Below the pieces are notes generated by a model. The model was given only the letters and a program-made list of their open reading frames with translations, was not told where the DNA came from and did no database searches. DNA of 64,000 nt from Nymphaea colorata (lineage: Eukaryota; Streptophyta; Magnoliopsida; Nymphaeales; Nymphaeaceae). Below are positions 12,801 through 25,500 of this stretch, in pieces. The position numbers and the translations under genes are program-made. The stretch spans positions 15,588,578 to 15,652,577 of the forward strand of contig NC_045149.1 of the NCBI RefSeq assembly GCF_008831285.2. The letters run 5' to 3'. Position 1 is the first letter of the stretch. Each line of letters begins with the position of its first letter.

Positions 12801-14979
12801 GAAAGGTAGAACCATGGTAACCGTGGCAGAGTTAAAGTACTGAGAACACTATATATATCATGGCTTGCCTTATAAACCTGTACGACCAAAACTGTTTCCA
12901 CTATAACCATGCTTTTTCCTTTTTTTTTGGTCCCTTATCAATTCTTGAAATAGTTGATTATATTCTTTTAGTCAAGGCCTTACAGATATTTGTTCTTTAA
13001 GGTTCTTTCTTGTCTGTCATTGTCATGATTCTTCACTCTCCACACGGAGGCAATTTAGGATTCTATTTTTCTTCTTGCCCTGCTATGTTTCTAATTTTTA
13101 TTTTACCCAAAAAATTCATTACCTGACTTGTTAGACTATTATAATGTGGTTAGGAAGCATAAATTTTCTAAAGAGATCTGCATCTGTCTTGAAAATCCCA
13201 TCAATGTTTGCTTTTCCTTGACTGTCCCAAGGTTTTATTGCTAGTAATAGCTGGTATGTGGTGTCAAACAGTTCTGACTATTGTTCATTTTAGATATCAT
13301 TGGGCTCTTCTAGCAGTTTGCTTGGGGAGGCCAAGACTGAGAAGTACAAGGACTTGCGTGCTCTGCTTCAGCTGTTGACAAACTTATGTTCCAAGGACCT
13401 GGTATTTCTCACTTGATACTACTGCTCTTCAAAATTAATAGCGATGGGATTGAGCAATAATGATTACTGTTATGCAGGTTGATTTTTCTTCATCTGGAGA
13501 AGTAGAAAGCCCAAATGTTGCTCAGGTAGCCACGGCCTGACTTTGTTATTTATGTTTTTTCATATTAAGGGAACTCACAGTCACATTAATGGGCAGGTTG
13601 TTTATTTAGGCTTGCATATTGTCACTCCACTCATATCTATGGACCTTCTGAAATATCCCAAACTTTGTCGGCAGGTTGTATTTCCTTGCTGAATCTCTGT
13701 TTTCACATATATTATCTAGTACTCAAAAGTTCTTGATTGCAGTATTTTTCTCTCCTGTCACATATGTTGGAGGTGTACCCTGAGAAGGTTGCCCAGTTGA
13801 ATCCTGATGCCTTTGGACATATTGTTGCATCTCTTGACTTTGGCATTCACCAGCAGGTAGGGCTCAACTTTATTTACATAGAGCATGTTGGGCAATGCAA
13901 TTAACAATGATGGAAAATCTTTTTACTGGAATCTGGTGGTTGTTTTAGCCTATGATGTTTGAAATGTGAATCCTTGGCCCACCTTGTTCGGATGCTTTTA
14001 TTGTTGTTAAGTGTCTTGTTCACTCTTCTAAAAGAAGAAAATTACAAAAATTGCACTCGTGTATTTGTAGGACATTGAGGTTGTAAACATGAGTCTGACA
14101 GCGGTTAGTGCGCTTGCTACTTATCACTACAAGGAGAGATGTTTGGGAAAAGAGGGCTTGGGCTTGCACGCTGCAGGCTATGAGGATGCAAATGGGAAAC
14201 ATAAAGAAGGCATTTTGGCAAGCTTTCTGCGCTCTTTGCTGCTGCTACTCCTTTTTGAGGATTACAGGTTAGTACATACTACTCTCTGCAATTTGTTAAT
14301 GTGGTTGTGCTACTTAATAACAACCTTTTGCTTTTTTCAGTGTTGAACTTGTTGGCTCAGCAGCAGATGCTCTCCTTCCATTGATTGTTTGTGACCCTGT
14401 TTTATACCAGGTAAGCTTTAGCATGATTTATGCACCCGTCTTACTGGCTTGGGCTCTCTGTTTCCTCCCCTGTTCCATTAATTAAACGGCAAAAGGTTAT
14501 TAGCAGTACAATGCCTCTTGTGCTTTTCCGATGATCACCTTAAGCATTCCTTGAATTTATATGTTAGAAAGAAAAAAGAAAAAGAAAAAGAAAAGCTCCT
14601 CTAAAGCTCATCAATCAGCCCAATATGACAAGTCAGTCTATCTGGTTGAGACTTGAGAGGCCAGCTGCTGGAAGTCCAGTGAAATCTAGATACGGAAATT
14701 AGCTTGGTCCATTCAGTATTGTTAAGGTGTCAATTTTTACTCTGCATTATTTGGTCATGCAATAAGTTTCTGGTTATGTGCCTTTTCCAGAGACTCGCCC
14801 ATGAACTTATAGAAAGCCAAACAGATCTATTGCTAAGGTCAAGACTTGTAGCAGCTTTACAGAATCTGACAAGTTCAAACCAGCTAGTGCTGTCCCTCGA
14901 TCGTGCAAACAGACAGAAATTCAGAAAAAATCTCCATTATTTCTTGACAGAAGTTCGTGGATTTCTGCGGACCATCTGA
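494..14979 (+). CDS. XPO4: Exportin-4 (importin-beta family nuclear export receptor), 5'-truncated by the window
   Basis: This is a karyopherin that carries cargo through the nuclear pore under Ran-GTP control; in animals exportin-4 exports eIF5A and Smad3. Exons: 494-565, 663-758, 842-1075, 1174-1357, 3382-3508, 3601-3687, 3825-3963, 4137-4227, 4347-4409, 4573-4682, 4935-5039, 5762-5835, 7739-7814, 9276-9512, 11505-11576, 11645-11716, 11788-11852, 11932-12034, 12147-12278, 12392-12535, 13294-13401, 13478-13525, 13597-13674, 13743-13856, 14071-14267, 14341-14410, 14791-14979. All junctions are GT-AG and the phase is unbroken, giving 1028 codons plus stop. Plant exportin-4 proteins are, as I recall, about 1,100 residues or slightly more, so only the N-terminus is missing. 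Recognition rests on family stretches such as VLGVHGLDVQ, FLESL, GIIQWIDPP and the helical C-terminus. Introns hold several mobile elements. One exon carries a duplicated donor site (4631-4816). Confidence 0.93.
766..803 (+). repeat. (CT)n(CA)n microsatellite in an exportin-4 intron
   Basis: A compound dinucleotide tract lies a few bases after the donor of exon 663-758, inside an intron of only 83 bases. Confidence 0.9.
2281..2580. repeat. Degenerate CCTAGGC-rich repeat tract, probable old transposon remnant
   Basis: This GC-richer block in the 2-kb intron 1358-3381 repeats variants of GCCTAGGC, CTTAGGC and CTTGCCAGG. Similar pieces occur at about 3180-3250 and at 24960-25030 in another gene's intron, which suggests dispersed remnants of one family. 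No terminal repeats or target duplication could be delimited. Confidence 0.4.
2724..2885. mobile_element. Degenerate MITE with imperfect terminal inverted repeats
   Basis: The left end (AGAGGTTGTTTAGCAGCAG, then TAACA) and the reverse complement of the right end (AGGGGTCATTTGGCAACAG, then TAACA) match over about 30 bases with scattered mismatches. The element is about 160 bp, non-coding, and lies in exportin-4 intron 1358-3381. No target duplication is visible, so it is probably old. The superfamily is unassigned. Confidence 0.5.
4631..4816 (+). repeat. Two-copy 93-bp tandem duplication spanning an exon end and its splice donor
   Basis: Copy 1 (4631-4723) and copy 2 (4724-4816) differ at two positions. 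Each holds the last 52 coding bases of exon 4573-4682, the donor CAG|GT and the first intron bases. Because 93 is a multiple of three and neither copy has a stop in frame, the donor after 4775 would add 31 residues, including a second copy of PLLLKTFSERVTLLDQ. The donor after 4682 restores the normal family reading. Confidence 0.92.
6161..6382. mobile_element. Solo LTR, 222 bp, copy A
   Basis: It begins TGTTAG and ends CTAACA, the short inverted ends typical of LTRs. It is flanked by a perfect 5-bp target duplication AATAC (6156-6160 and 6383-6387). A TATAAA box lies at 6219-6224. It shares segments such as GGGTCCATTGGACTGACCC and the CCCTAAT/GGATTAGGG block with the copy at 8213-8434. No internal domain or second LTR flanks it. 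It lies in exportin-4 intron 5836-7738. Confidence 0.85.
6558..7204. mobile_element. Non-autonomous hAT-like element, 647 bp, with CTCGAG-rich subterminal arrays
   Basis: A perfect 8-bp target duplication CTTGTACG (6550-6557 and 7205-7212) flanks ends reading TAGGGCTGCACA and, at the right, TGTGCAGCCCTA. An 8-bp duplication with TAGGG ends is typical of the hAT superfamily. Both subterminal zones are dense in CTCGAGCT/CTCGACTC motifs that can pair with each other. The middle is C/T-rich on the + strand. It has no transposase frame. It lies in the same exportin-4 intron as the solo LTR at 6161. Confidence 0.9.
8213..8434. mobile_element. Solo LTR, 222 bp, copy B
   Basis: It starts TGTTAC and ends CTAACA, is 222 bp like copy A, and shares the GGTCCATTGGACTGACCC, GGGTCGGTAG, CCCTAAT and CTTGTAAGGG blocks in the same order. 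The flanking pentamers GAAAC and GACAC differ at one base, so the target duplication has decayed and this copy is probably older than copy A. It lies in exportin-4 intron 7815-9275. Confidence 0.8.
9513..11504 (+). other. 2-kb exportin-4 intron without recognised content
   Basis: AT-rich intron between exons 9276-9512 and 11505-11576. I see no exon, terminal repeat or structured RNA in it. Confidence 0.6.
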
Positions 14980-16812
14980 AGGTAAAGAGGTTGCTTGGAA
15001 TTTCTTTAGTTGCATTTGTAAGTTACTTAGGCTTGTGAATAGAATGAGTTTGAGCATTATAGGCTTGATCAAGTGTGGTCATTATGTTCATCTTATGTAT
15101 CTGCAATTTTTTTTTTCTTCCATTCTTTTGGGGTTGATCTATGTAAAGGGAGCTCTGGTAGATAGATTGGACGACATTGTTCAATTCATCAATGGTGAAA
15201 GGGAAAGATTAGAAAAAAAAAAAAAACAAGTCATTTGTCATTTTGTGCCTTGACATCCGGACTCCCATCTGCGTGCGTGCTTAGAAATTGACTACCTATG
15301 GTAACCATAACTTCACGTGTCATTTAAAAAAGTTCTATTTTTATTGGAAAAAAAATTCTGCTTAAAAATAACAACCAGAATGATTAGAAAAAGCAAAAGG
15401 AGAATGAGTGAATTCGTTAAATTTCTTCCTTAGATATGGCTTATAAATAGAAAAGTAATTATAATGTGATATTTTCGAAAAGTGCTTTAATTACGGTCGG
15501 GGAAACCTATTGGGATGGGCATTTGTTTTTCTGGAAGTGCCTGTTGCTCGAGTTACTCTATTACCAACTTTTCTCGAGGCGAATAATTTCGTAAAATGTT
15601 GGTTGTAATCATATTTCTTCTGTTATATTCAAACTAAAGAGGAAAGGAATACAACCAAATAAAGCGATCGGTAGATCCTAAGCTAGTCCCATCCTCTATC
15701 TCTCCTCGTTCAACAGAATAGCTTATCCGGCTATACATCACCTTGCCAATCGTTCCATGATCTGTTATTCGACCACTGTCCCTCTTTGGGACCTTAATCG
15801 AGGTCCCTTTCGACTACCGAGGATTAGGGGTGGAAAACGTGACATCTTTTTCTGTTGCAACCTTAATCGAGGTCCCTTCCTACTACCGAGGATTAGGGGT
15901 GGAAAACGTGACATCTTTTTCTGTTGTAACATGTGACAGTATCATGTGTACGAGTACACCTGACTTGTGTCCAGTGACTTCGGTCGCCAATCGGATGGTG
16001 ATGCACATATATGTTCAAGATATAAATTGAATGGTCTAAGTTGTCATGAATTCCTTTTTTCTAACTGCTTTGTGAAATAGATCTTTATTTCCGCATGACG
16101 GTTTGTTCTCGATTCATTCCTTGTGGGCCAAGAGTTTACTAGCATTATTAATCTCCCTCTTTGTTGCTCAACGAATGAGGAAGCAGGTGGGATGCTTATC
16201 TCAAAAGATAGTGGATATCTGCCTTGAGAGTGAAATAAAAAACTGAGCACGGGACATCCGGGTGTCACATGGTACACGCACACACATCCCTGATAACTTA
16301 CGTAAAACTAGGGTTAGACATTTATTACTAAACATGTCAAACGAGGCCAAAAGTAAAATAAGCAATGCAAGCTTACCGTACTTGAATCATGTAGATATTT
16401 AGACAAATTCCCCCCTAGCGACTCTTTCTTAGAAGAGGATTTATCGATCCCGTCTGCACATCCGATTTTGTAGTAGAAACAAGTGAACTTGAAGACGACA
16501 ACATCGAGTTATGTACATGATAGTTCATTCTGGCATGGGGCAAGATGTATGCCGCCGAACTTCCACAATGCTTTGACTACCGAAAAGATAACCATAAACT
16601 ACGGACAACGAGTGCCCGTTCACAGTCTATGATCACTTGAAACATTCTCCACAACACATTATTATTAATAGGACAAATCCATTGCCTCAAAAAGGGGTAA
16701 ATAAAGGTTCACTTGCCCGAAGTCCTAACCACCTCCTTAGCAAGGGAACATCAATACGGTCGATGGTTCGTTCCACGTAAGGACAAAGCTTAAGTTCACC
16801 CAAGCAGCATAC
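14980..16812. other. Intergenic interval between exportin-4 and GRIM-19 (tail to tail)
   Basis: Both flanking genes end here, so the outer parts are their 3' UTRs. The middle (about 15480-16300) differs in composition from the flanking UTRs and contains the 69-bp tandem repeat at 15791-15928. On the minus strand around 16240-16275 a stretch begins GTGACACCCGG, which resembles ends of some plant Gypsy LTRs, but I could not delimit an element. No coding frame of note. Confidence 0.4.
15791..15928. repeat. Two-copy 69-bp tandem repeat
   Basis: Copies 15791-15859 and 15860-15928 both start ACCTTAATCGAGGTCCCTT and differ at three positions, which indicates a recent local duplication in intergenic DNA. 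No function is apparent. Confidence 0.9.
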
Positions 16813-18110
16813 TCACCAGACTTCCGGACGGAGTTCACCGCTAGCAGGTGGCATCCATTTTCCTGAGTGGTAGACATTCTCACCAACCTTCCAGCCAGGA
16901 ACATCTTTCATGATTCTAGCTTCCTCGTCTAGGTACTTCTTCCATTCTTTCACGAACCTGTCAAAAAGACCAAACAATGCATAAAGCGACATTCCAATAA
17001 AATATAGGAAAAATGAGACGGAAAATTTTATGGGATCTTTCCACTTTTTACCTTTCATCTTCTTCTGCTTGAAGCACAGGAACTAGAGCTCTGCGAGCAG
17101 CATATTTTTCTTCTTTGAGCTCCCTGTCATCACAAAATCTGGATTTAAAACACTTCTGACTTTATAAGGGAATATACATTAACAAATAGGAAAGCTCTCT
17201 TTTGGGATTACTGTAATCATTACTTTGATAATCCAAAACTAACTTTACAACCCCATATCTACGCAGAACCACGAAACACAATAGCTGAAGCCAGTAACTT
17301 GGCAATAGCCATGAAGACTGGCAGCCGATTCCTTTCTAGCCAATAAAAACAGCAGAATTCATGCTAGGAAATGCTAAATGTGAATGGATCATTAAATCAG
17401 TACTAGTTTGTTAGATCACAGCTGTAACATGCCCAAATGTTTATACAAACATCCCCCACCTACACCCACAACCACCAAACATATCAAAGCAATACAACAT
17501 TCAGAACATCACAGATCCTACGTTTCTTATTCTAATAATATTGTGAATAATATACCTGTATGCGTGTGAAATGATAATATAAAGCATGCCAAACATTTAG
17601 TTGATCGACAAATGCAAGGTTATGTCGGAAACTATTGTTCTCTTGCATAGACAGGATGGGAAACTGGATTTAATGGTCAATTTTCACGTCTAACAATAAC
17701 TTCCAATGTGAATGCCCACGAGGATACTGCATTAAAGAAAGGAATAATGCCCACATTACACAGCTATTTAGAAAAAAAGCACCCATTTGTTCGAGACCAA
17801 CAATAGGAAAAGAAAAAAGTTGAAGACAATCGAAAACCAAAAGTAGGAAGCCTAAGTAATGAGGAAGGCTTGTTTGAGAATAACACAAGATCAACTAAAC
17901 ACGTCACTCATTCGAGAATAAGTAGAAGTAATAGGAAGATATCTTCAAGAGTAAGAGATCATCTAAAACAAGTCATTTATTCTAGTCATTATATGTATGC
18001 AAAACTTGTTCAATACTTGGGGACATGGCACTGATGGTGCAATAGTATAAGTTGCATGAATGACAGTTGAAATCCGAAATTTTGTTGTTACAAGGATGTG
18101 TGCGTGTGTA

Positions 18111-18157
<47 letters not shown>

Positions 18158-19676
18158 GAGAGAGAGTTTCTCTCACATTAAGTAGCTCCTTCTCAATCTA
18201 TTCTTTGGGAGATAGAAACGTTGAATAGCTCATCAAAAGGCAGAAAAGGATAAGCTTCTCCTTCTCCCTAACACAAGGATATCGAGCAAACAACGAGTAA
18301 AGCACCACTGACTTGTGCTGACCTTTCTCCTGTGTAAGTAGCGTGGATAACTTCATGTATAGGCTATAGGTAACACTGCATTAAAGTTTCCCACTGAGCA
18401 GCCGGAACCGCATGTGTCCAAAGGCAATTCGAAACAACATAATTTGCACGTACAGAACATCTAGCTCTCCTGACACACATGATGAACTTACAGTGCATAA
18501 TTTTTTTATAGCGTTAGGCAAAACACGGTCGCTAATGGAAGCCACAAATGATAATTACGGCTATGGAAGACGGGAACATTCACTTTGGTCATGAATGCCA
18601 ACAATCAAATGAATTTCGTTCAGATTTTGAAAAGAGATGAAGAAAGAAAAAGACTACAGGTGACATCCCAGAATACCAATTCATAATGCCCTAGCAGAAA
18701 AAACTAGGAAATGGAGAATCATAAATAACCTGAAGATTCAAATCGTACCAAGATAACTAGCAGATTTCCTGTACTACATCCCACATGAATTTGTTGAACC
18801 TAAAGAGATCGAAAAGACCTACTTCAGAATTTGTCGACCACTTTGAAATTGCATATGTTCTGTACTGTCAAAAAAATATGCAACCATAAAGTCATCGTGC
18901 ACGATGAACAGGTGTACCCATGAAATGTCAGTGAATTACATAAAATCTTCCAACTTCAATCGATATGAACAAACATAACTAGAACACGAAGAAACGGATA
19001 TGCAAACCTAACTCTATAATCAAAAGTAAAAGCAGAAGAAGCTGAATCGACCTAAACTCGACAATTGATGCTCGTGGTTAAAATCCAACTCAAAAACATA
19101 AAACATCCAGAGATGCATAATAGAACAAATCCATAAACAATTCAGAAATCACCACGGCACAAGTTCAGTTCCTTTCAGAAAATACTATGGGAGAAATCCT
19201 GCATTTAGCGTGCCAAGGGAAAATCTTAAACGACATGTTGAAGAAACAGAACGCCTCCAGAGAAAACCCTGATCGAATAAACTTCGCGGTTCATGAGGAC
19301 AGGAAACCCTAGGATTCACGACAAGGCTAAGATACTGAAAGCAACGAGATCAAATGATCTGTAAGAAATCGATGATCGGGACATTCAGTTGTCCGTTGAC
19401 CCGTTCTGATTGCATATATCAAATATAAGGTGGAAAAAAAAAAGAAGGCGTCGAATCTCACCTCCGGATCTTGTTGCCCTTGCCGACCTGATACATTCCC
19501 CAAGAAAACGCCCCAAGGGCGGTGAGGAAGATCGCCACCGCGCTCGGTCCCTTGCTGGGAATCCGGCGAGCGTATCGCACCGGAGGGAAACCTCCCGGCG
19601 GGGGACCGTCCTGCAGGACGGGCATCTCCTTGACGCTCACCATCCCGGGTTTCTTCCTTATCATCGCCTCCGTCAT
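16813..19676 (-). CDS. NADH dehydrogenase [ubiquinone] 1 alpha subcomplex subunit 13 (GRIM-19)
   Basis: This is an accessory subunit of mitochondrial complex I in the inner membrane, needed for assembly of the membrane arm. Three exons on the minus strand: 19462-19676, 17052-17123 and 16813-16957, joined in phase with GT-AG introns (the first 2.3 kb). They encode 143 residues, the same length as the Arabidopsis protein. The N-terminus [19 protein letters not shown], the proline/glycine stretch [14 protein letters not shown], one membrane helix (about residues 44-65), the charged helix [11 protein letters not shown] and the C-terminal motif [12 protein letters not shown] all match the family. 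The chosen start is the conserved family start. Another ATG 12 bases inside would drop conserved residues. The gene diverges from the methyltransferase gene. Confidence 0.97.
18097..18154. repeat. (GT)n(TA)n microsatellite in GRIM-19 intron 1
   Basis: A compound GT/TA tract inside the 2.3-kb intron 17124-19461. The rest of that intron shows no exon or mobile element that I could delimit. Confidence 0.9.
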
Positions 19677-22593
19677 CTTGTCAGGCGATGAAGAACACCC
19701 GACTTTTGGCAGAAGATCCTTCGCCGGTGACCGGGAAACCAAAGAAAGCCTAGCCCGAATTCCAGGAGAAGAAACGTAGACACTCCCTCCTCCTCTGGCG
19801 GTGAAAAGGATTCGTTGCTCTTCACTCCCAGTTCTCGGGTGAGGAGGATTGCGAAGTAATTCCTAATTTCGCTGAAAAGAAGGTGCTCCAATCGTTATTC
19901 GGGTCACCTGGAAGATCCATTTACTGCCCGAATCTGATAAACTTGTTCTTTTAGATCTTGGGTTCACTTGCTTTGTATCTTGGGCCTAGATGTGGAATGG
20001 ATCAGTTTCTACTCCTTTGCATGAAATATTGTTTTCACGCTTTTTAAACGGGCCACATGGTGAGTATAAAGCCTATGTCCTTTTTTTGTTTTCAAGTTTG
20101 GACTTTGGATATGGATCCACTCTGAGGCACCTGTTTGAGTTGGACCTGTCATTATGCTCACAATGGAGGTAGATATCTAAACGAAAATCTATAATTTCTT
20201 CTTTGCAACTAAATGAATACAATAAGGGGACTTTGTTTTAACATATACCATTAAACAAATTGAAATTTAGAAACCAAAGTTTAACAAAATCGGAATTTTT
20301 TTAAACGATTTATTTTTTAAAGTCTCAGTATCCAAATTCTGCCATAGGCTTTTCCAACTAAAGTTACCCATAGGAGTAGCTTTTATTTTAACGCCAGACT
20401 TCCCACCAAGTCGCAATTCGTGTGTCACATCACGAATCGGAGCTCAATTTTTACATTGATCACTGTGAAGCAGGGGGCGTGGACGGCTTCGATTTGATTT
20501 GGGTCGAATTCATCCTTTAAATTTCTTCCATTAATCAGACTACGAAAATGAATTCAGATCAAACTGTGGTTTCAAACTATTTCTGGAATCGAATTCTTGT
20601 CCAATCAGCACAAGGTTCCGGATTTGCATGCTAGGCTCAGTTTTGAATCGTGTCATGACATTAAATGCTGAACCGAATCTGATTGAAGTTCCTTTACCAA
20701 ATCTGATTAAATAGATCAAAGAACAGGTGAATATTCAAGTCTTGCAGATCCACTTACGTCCCTATTATAAGTCTTCTGCTGGCACAACTTCACATTTGAG
20801 TGGAAGAATTACCCAACTAAAGCAATGATCTCGACCACGTTTCAATTAGATTCGTCCAAAAATCAGTTACTGATCACATCTTCTGCGGCCGGTTATTGTT
20901 TATGCTGTCATAAACTTCATTTGCTTGACTGATAGTTGTTTGCTTGCAATAATATATTACATTCTCGTGGTTTGGAATAGCGAGATACCATGCCTTAGAA
21001 GAAGCCATTGTCAACAAATTTAAAAGCATTTGAAGGATCACTTGAGATTCGAAGTTTCATGCTTTTATTTGAGAAGAAAGAAAGAAGGCGAATCGGTAAG
21101 AAGCCCAAGATCTGATGCATGATAAAGTTTAAATTTCAAAAAATATGTCGCTTGTTCTTCATTGTTCATGTGGCAAGGAAACATGAACTCAAAACGATCT
21201 TATCTTGCTGCTCTTTCTCTCTCTTCTTTTCTTAAACTAAAACTTTCATTTATTTCAAAAGTTTTTATTTCATAAAAGGTGTTTCACGTTAAAAGGAATT
21301 CGAAAAAAGAGCTGAAGTTCTAAAATTCATTATTTAACCGTTCAATTGGAAAGTTACGCGTTCAATTCAATTGGCGCGATTCAATGTGAAACGCTTGAAC
21401 ATGAGGTTGCGTTTGTTTTTCATCTAAAGAGGAGGTTGCTTTGTGAAATATTTGCTAAATTGGCGACCATTAAGGAGGCGATCTACGTGACGCGCCACCG
21501 CAAAAAGGCGGTCGCAGAAATCCACGCGCTTGAAAGCTATCCAGATTCCATCCGTATCTCATTCATATCTCTGTCTCTCTCTCGCTCCCTCGGTGGAGCC
21601 CGATTTCGATCGCAGATTCATAAGGGCTTGATCTTTAGGGTTTTGTATATCGGGAGGATCCGTCGGCCGAAGAGGAGTACCAGATCTGAATTCGCTCGTA
21701 AACATCCTTCTTTCTGTCTCTGTCTCCACATTTATTCTGTTTGGGATTAGATGCAGAGATGAATTACTTTTTACAATTTTGCTTTCCTCCTCGAGTTTCT
21801 CTTTAGATATACGAGTCTACCTGTGAAGCATCGGCCGTGTGCCTTCTTTTTCTTTGATTGTGTGAATCTTGATCTTTTGTCACTTACTTGTTTTGCGTTT
21901 TGAGTTTCCCAGTATATTCTTATTCAAAGTAGTTTTTGTTCATTTTGGCCTCTGGTCAACTTCACTGGTTTCCAAGCTTTTCACAAGTCTTTGTGAGGAT
22001 CAAGCGGCAGCATGCAGACTTTTCGATTTTACTAGCATTTCCCCTGTCCTTTTTTCAGAACTCCTGGATCCCGGAGCTTTTGGAACCTTCTTCGTAAACT
22101 ATTGTTTCTTCCGTAAATTCCAGTCTCTTGTTCTCGGGGGGAGCAGGACTGCAGTTGCGCTTTTCCTTTATCGAAAACTCTGAGCCAGACCTGGCTCTGG
22201 AGGTAACACTATATTTTGTTTAAAATTCAGGACGAGGCCCGTGGAGTTTAGTTGCCTAGTTGTTTTCCTTCACTTGTTGCGTACACTCATCTCAGGTAAG
22301 TCTCACCGTAAATTTTCTTGTTGTATTTGAACAGGATCAAGCCTAATCCGGATTTGGTGGATCTAATATCTGCCGACCTAGTCTGAATTCTGCGAACAGC
22401 ATATTGGCTCTCGTGTCTAAACGATGGGGCTGTAGACTTGCAGAATAGGATACAGGGATAAGTTCGGCGTCTCTAACCTCGGGTTTCTTCACGTTGCTAA
22501 GCTCCCTTTTGCAACTGGACTTGGTTTAGCAGCTGCGTGCAGCCAATGACTATCTAACCAAAATCCCTAGAGGGAGAGAAAATTGAGGCAAGG
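19677..22593. promoter_or_regulatory. Divergent intergenic region between GRIM-19 and PMT
   Basis: The two start codons face away from each other across 2.9 kb, so both promoters must lie here. The part next to PMT (about 21560-22593) is rich in pyrimidine tracts, including a TCTCTGTCTCTCTCTCGCTC run near 21570, and is probably its long 5' leader, perhaps with a leader intron whose borders I could not fix. The middle (20200-21340) is AT-rich with nothing recognisable. Confidence 0.5.
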
Positions 22594-25500
22594 ATGATGA
22601 GGGGCCGGCCAGATGGCTCTCAAAGGAAGAGCCTGGTCACTTCCTTGTGTGTCATGGCGGTTTTTCTCTGTTTTCTTTTCATATACTATGGTTCGTCCTT
22701 TCGTTCTGGACCCGCTTTGGAGTATGGAAGATCACTAAGGAAGTTAGGGTCATCTTACTTCGGTGGGGATGAAGATGCTGATTCGGGCGATAGAGTGAGG
22801 ACGGAAGCTGAGTCCAGGCCTGGGACGGACGACGGTGGTATTGATTTTGTTCCCAAAAGCTTTCCTGTGAGTTGTTTCTGCTATCTTCGTTAATACTTAA
22901 ATGTCGTACTGTTTCACCACCAACAACTTAGTGTTATAGCTTATGCTTGTAAAGGTCTGTGATGATCGACATTCGGAGCTGATTCCGTGCCTAGACAGAA
23001 ATCTCATATACCAGTTGAGGTTGAAGCTAGACTTGAACTTGATGGAACACTACGAAAGACACTGTCCTCCGGCTGAAAGGCGTTACAATTGTCTGATACC
23101 ACCGCCACATGGTTACCAGGTGACGATAAGAAATTTTAGCGTCATGCATATCACTGTGATTTTCTTAACCTAAAATCGTTCCAGTGCCAGTGGGGACAAC
23201 AGTTTGGTCTATATCATGCTGTTACGAATCAAATTTGATTTGGACAGGACACAAATTCAGCATCAGCTTAAGTATCTGAAAAATGGATCAAAATCTTGCA
23301 ATTTAGATTTCAAAGAATGCAAGTATTCGAGGAGGGAAACTTATGGCCAAAAAATAATCTTATGTATATTTAATGTTTTTGAACTGATTATATTTTTTTC
23401 TGTGTAAATGCACATTAAAGATTCCAATCAGGTGGCCAAGAAGCAGAGATGAAGTATGGAAAGCCAACATTCCTCATACTCACCTTGCTCATGAGAAGTC
23501 TGATCAGAACTGGATGGTCGTGAAGGGCGAGAAGATTGTTTTTCCAGGTGGTGGTACTCACTTTCATTATGGAGCTGATAAGTACATTTCTGCACTTGCA
23601 AATGTAAGACTTTTACTCAATTCCTCTAGCTCTGAACCATTAAGATGGCCATCATATTCAAGTATTTACACAGTTAATCTTGTCCTTAACCAAATTTCCA
23701 GATGCTGAACTTTAGTGACGACATTCTAAATAATAATGGGAACCTTCGGACGGTTCTTGATGTTGGCTGTGGAGTTGCAAGCTTTGGAGCGTACCTTTTA
23801 TCATCTGATATAATTGCAATGTCATTGGCACCAAACGACGTGCACCAGAACCAGATTCAGTTTGCATTAGAAAGGGGCATACCTGCATATCTTGGTGTAT
23901 TGGGAACTAAGAGGCTTCCTTACCCAAGCAGATCATTTGAATTAGCACACTGTTCTCGATGTAGAATTGATTGGCTTCAGAGGGATGGGATACTTCTGTT
24001 GGAGTTAGACAGGCTACTGAGGCCAGGTGGCTATTTTGCTTATTCATCTCCGGAAGCATATGCCCAAGACGAAGAGGATCTCCGTATTTGGAAAGAAATG
24101 AGTGCTCTTGTTGAACGCATGTGTTGGAAAATTGCTGCCAAAAGAGATCAGACTGTGATATGGCAGAAACCTCTTACAAATGACTGTTACATGAAAAGAG
24201 CACCTGGTACTCGGCCTCTTTTATGCAAATCTGACGATGACCCAGATGCAGTGTGGGGTGTGCGTATGGAAGCTTGCATTACACCATACTCTGAACGTAA
24301 GTAGGTCAACCGTTATGTCTCTTCTATTATATTTCACTATAGATGCACAAGAAAAGTGGAGCTTGTGATTCTGCATGTTTTTTACTCTTCATGATGATTT
24401 CCTGAGAATCAGGCCAAAGAGAGGTCGAAAAGGTTAGGCCAAGTTGAGAAATTCATTAGCTGGGATTCTTGTTATCGATCTTCATTCTGTGGTGTTAAAA
24501 ATTACTTTTCTTGCTTTAACATTGACTTTGGACTGGATGTTGTTTATGGATGTCCTTTAAGCATAAACAGAGGAAGGTGCCTACTTTTCCCATTTCTGTT
24601 TTGCGTTTTGTTTCTCATCATCATCATCATCATCATCATAAAGATGTCAGTAGTTTTGGTTTCAGAGAAACAGAAAGGAGCATGGCTCCATGTGAATTGG
24701 CTAGATGAAACTTTAAAGTTTAATACTTTAAACTACCGTAATCTGTTGGTTAATCTGGAGGCACTTGCATGTTTAATGTGGCATCTATGTGGAGTGCAGG
24801 TTGTCCAAATGATTTAGCTGAGAGATGATTGTATGATAAGATCCTGTTGTTAATACCTATTTGCCAAAGTTGCATGTAAGAACAGGCAAAAGGAGTCCAT
24901 GGAAAACTTTGGAAACCTAGAAGCACAAAAGACTAGGTATTAGAAACTGTTGCAGGCTCTGCTTAGGTCATCCAAGCTCCCTACGCTCCAACCTAGCACC
25001 TGGGATTGCCTAGGTGCCTAGATAACTGCTTCCTGATATCCTAAAATACTAAAGTTAGTTTGTTTTTAGTTTTCTGTTGAGTTCTGCCAAGGCATGGTTG
25101 GGAAACTTTGCAGCTTTAACCATAATTTGCTGTGGTAAATCCAAAGGGTTTGTTTGGTTAATGAAAAACAGTGCTTTTTTTAATGAAGTAGAGGCTATAT
25201 CCTCTGAAAGGTAGTAGAAAAACATTCTTTCTTCAACCCTAAATTTTCATAGAAGCTGATCTGTTTTCGGAACCTCCCAATTTTATGGTGGCTGGCAATA
25301 ATCATGTATCTAAGAGCTCAAGATATATTGAGGGTGATATATACTTTAGTCTCATGGTACATGGTGTACTGATGGGTCGTATCTGTGCTGATGGGTTGCC
25401 TTGTTCTGGTGCAAATCGATGCGGCTAATGAGGTGTATTAAGATCTGCCAAACTAGCAATAGAGTCATTTTTGGGTTAGGTCATTAAATTTGGTATCCAG

